In this document: piece after piece, positions 4,099-5,907 of the stretch
Layout of the letters: each line of letters starts with the position of its first letter
Numbering within the stretch: the stretch's first letter is position 1
From: Bacillota bacterium
GTDB taxonomy: Bacteria > Bacillota > Clostridia > Lachnospirales > Cellulosilyticaceae
NCBI GenBank assembly: GCA_023457875.1
Contig: JAEXBC010000488.1
Location: 1-5,907 of the forward strand
DNA: 5,907 bases
Direction: 5' to 3'
Position numbers and translations under genes: made by a program
Notes under the pieces: generated by a model
Database searches by the model: none
What the model saw: the letters and a program-made list of their open reading frames with translations, nothing else
Told to the model about the DNA's origin: nothing

Positions 4099-5907
4099 TT
4101 ATTCAATATTTACCAGTTCTGCCCCTTGATAATAATGATTGATGATTTCTTTATAATCGTATCCCAACTTTGCCATGCCCTTTACGCCATCCTGACTCAT
4201 GCCGACACCATGACCAAAGCCACCTCCAAATAAGGTAATTGAGGAAAGTACTTTATGCTTATTATAGGTAATCTGGGGTGCAAAAAAGGCGCTTGGGAGC
4301 ATTGACATACCATCAATTTCTGTTCCATCTCCCCGCTTAATCTTTAAACGATGCTTATCGTTATTTGCAAATAAACTACGAATAAGATATTCCGTGGACA
4401 CCTGGACAGTGCATTTGGATCCTTTTATAACTAGCTTCATAATATTGCCACCTTCTCCTCTTTCTGCAACCTCCATATCTTGAACCACGCCAAGGGTATC
4501 TATCTTTTTTGATATCCAATTTTCATTGCCATCTAAGATTTTAACTAGACTAGGATAATCCTTGCTCATTTGAGATAGGGAGCTATTCACAAAATCACTG
4601 AGTTCCTCTTGGCTTAAGCTCACTTGCCATCTAAACCATGGCGAGTCACTATCATAAGCTTCCACCTGTTGGGGTGATAAGGTAAAGAATTCATAAGCAT
4701 CTGTCTCATCCTTTAAGTTGTCTACTAAAGCTTTGCCTTCATATTGTGGTTTTGAAACGAGATATTCTGGGGAACTAGAAGGAAAGCTTTCACCAGATGC
4801 CCATACTTCTCCTAAATTAGCAGTATAACCACAGGAGCTTGCAAAGAACTTGCTACTAATAATATTTCCTTCATCACTTAAGACTTGCCCTGCTGTTGCC
4901 GCCGCTGCTTCATAGGCTAACTCATTAGGCGCAATGTTGTTATATACCTGGGAAGCCGTAGTGTCATCAATGTGGGCGCCATAACACATAAACTTGCTGC
5001 TTTTTTTACTGGCTGCTGCATAGGTTCTTGCCGCCACGGCTTGCACTTTAAGTGCCTCTAAGCCATAGCTAGTGGGCATCTCACTAGGTATTACTGCGGC
5101 CACATAGTCTTCAAGGTCTATGGCATTAACAATAACGTAGCCCTTCTCAGTTTTGGTTATTTCTAGCGTCCCTTTATATTTAGGAAATATACCATTCTTT
5201 TTATAGTTAAAAAGCTTAAGGGCACTTTCCTCACGAGGAATAAAGTAAATGGTATCTACGCCCTTTTCCCAGTTAAAGCTTTCACTATCCCATACTGTTT
5301 CCTTATCGAGTGTACTTTGCTTTCCGTTATACTCCATATCGTAGTCTGACGTACCTAGTAATTTGACCCACTCATGATAATAGCCTTTCTTTTCATTGGC
5401 TAGTACAACACGTATGCCGTCACTATTGCTTCTACCTATTACTTCAAGAGCTATAAGTTTTCCATTTTCTTCTCTATAGCCTACCTGGGTGCCATAGGGA
5501 AGCTCCCGAATATGTTGATAACTGCCTATATCTGTGTGATCTGTAATACTTACTGCTTTATAATCTAGTGTCCCTGCCTTTTCGAATACCACCTGGCTGT
5601 CTGTTACCTTAAGCAAAACATCCTTATTGGGATAGTCTTCTATTTCAAAGGCTATAGCTGCGTCTCCACTAATTCTTAGCTGCCCCTGTTGTTCCTTCAA
5701 CTCACTTTTTAGTCCATTATTTTTTAAGGTGATGCTATTTTCTCCTATCTTTATAGTTACCGAGTCTTTGGTAACTTCAGATAAAGTGCAGGATTCTATC
5801 ACGCACTCTTTGCTTGTGATTTCCATAATCCCTAATATTTCTTTATCCTTGACTGCAACCTTGATGGTTTTATTTTTTAGAGGCTCCACAATAAGCCCTT
5901 TAAAGCC
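4099..5907 (-). CDS. SpoIID/LytB domain-containing protein (partial, N-terminus beyond right edge)
   Basis: At least 602 residues; numbering here is from the GTG at 5889, but six more codons are open to the edge and no signal peptide is seen, so this GTG is probably an internal Val. The SpoIID domain runs from about 240 to the end: E-D-Y at 260-262, PSEMP at 268-272 (Glu270 aligns with the catalytic Glu of SpoIID), ALKVQAVAARTY at 279-290, TTASQVY at 310-316, CGYTAN at 353-358, and the C-terminal GHGVGMSQ at 559-566 followed by HYYQGAE. SpoIID is a lytic transglycosylase acting on stem-peptide-free peptidoglycan; LytB-type relatives enhance amidases. Cys302, His306 and Cys353 are candidate zinc ligands by analogy with clostridial SpoIID. 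Residues 1-235 are beta-rich and of unrecognised fold, apparently an extracellular wall-interacting region. It is much longer than sporulation SpoIID (about 340 residues), so a vegetative or general envelope role is possible. A long insertion (about 365-545) separates the conserved blocks. Confidence 0.9.
   Translation of the reverse strand, partial: GFKGLIVEPLKNKTIKVAVKDKEILGIMEITSKECVIESCTLSEVTKDSVTIKIGENSITLKNNGLKSELKEQQGQLRISGDAAIAFEIEDYPNKDVLLKVTDSQVVFEKAGTLDYKAVSITDHTDIGSYQHIRELPYGTQVGYREENGKLIALEVIGRSNSDGIRVVLANEKKGYYHEWVKLLGTSDYDMEYNGKQSTLDKETVWDSESFNWEKGVDTIYFIPREESALKLFNYKKNGIFPKYKGTLEITKTEKGYVIVNAIDLEDYVAAVIPSEMPTSYGLEALKVQAVAARTYAAASKKSSKFMCYGAHIDDTTASQVYNNIAPNELAYEAAAATAGQVLSDEGNIISSKFFASSCGYTANLGEVWASGESFPSSSPEYLVSKPQYEGKALVDNLKDETDAYEFFTLSPQQVEAYDSDSPWFRWQVSLSQEELSDFVNSSLSQMSKDYPSLVKILDGNENWISKKIDTLGVVQDMEVAERGEGGNIMKLVIKGSKCTVQVSTEYLIRSLFANNDKHRLKIKRGDGTEIDGMSMLPSAFFAPQITYNKHKVLSSITLFGGGFGHGVGMSQDGVKGMAKLGYDYKEIINHYYQGAELVNIE

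Noticed and set aside
5887..5889. GTG as true start of the SpoIID/LytB protein
   Set aside because: AAAGGG lies six bases upstream, so it is possible, but the frame stays open to the edge and the product would lack the expected signal peptide; treated as an internal Val codon of a partial gene.

Overview
The window is low-GC DNA with AT-rich intergenic spacers, strong intrinsic terminators and Shine-Dalgarno sequences of the GGAGG type. Its gene content (SpoIID/LytB-type wall protein, AI-2E family transporter, soluble M48 peptidase, TPR protein) fits an anaerobic, endospore-lineage Firmicute of class Clostridia. A Lachnospirales/Cellulosilyticum-like host is my guess from protein style only. 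It reads as chromosomal housekeeping or accessory sequence. I see no transposase, phage gene, tRNA, rRNA or CRISPR array.

Layout, left to right. Positions 1-562 hold the N-terminal 187 codons of a minus-strand TPR protein that runs off the left edge. Positions 563-1104 are a 542-base gap between divergent genes. This gap is not featureless: it holds a promoter for the TPR gene, a strong terminator hairpin that ends no visible coding gene, and a block of higher GC (about 36% against 22% next to it) with a promoter-like sequence at its far end. Together these suggest an unannotated minus-strand structured RNA of roughly 170 nt (about 840 to 673). The rest is AT-rich sequence with a degenerate tandem repeat in the probable leader of the next gene. 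Positions 1105-2292 (+) encode an AI-2E family membrane transporter. It shares a bidirectional terminator (2317-2353) with the convergent minus-strand pair that follows.

That pair, at 3955-2425 (-), is a two-gene operon. A 72-residue acidic protein of unknown function comes first, then a 432-residue zinc metallopeptidase of family M48. They are separated by 13 bases, with the peptidase ribosome binding site overlapping the small gene's stop codon, and an extended -10 promoter lies just upstream. A long hairpin at 4019-4060 separates this operon from the 3' end of a large minus-strand SpoIID/LytB-domain protein (4099 to the right edge). The reading frame of that protein is still open at the edge, so its true N-terminus is outside the window.

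How they work together: nothing links all the genes into one pathway. The transporter, the SpoIID/LytB protein and perhaps the peptidase are envelope or protein-quality functions. The only tight functional pairing implied by layout is the small protein with the M48 peptidase. The two items most worth following up are the candidate intergenic RNA and this protease/small-protein pair.
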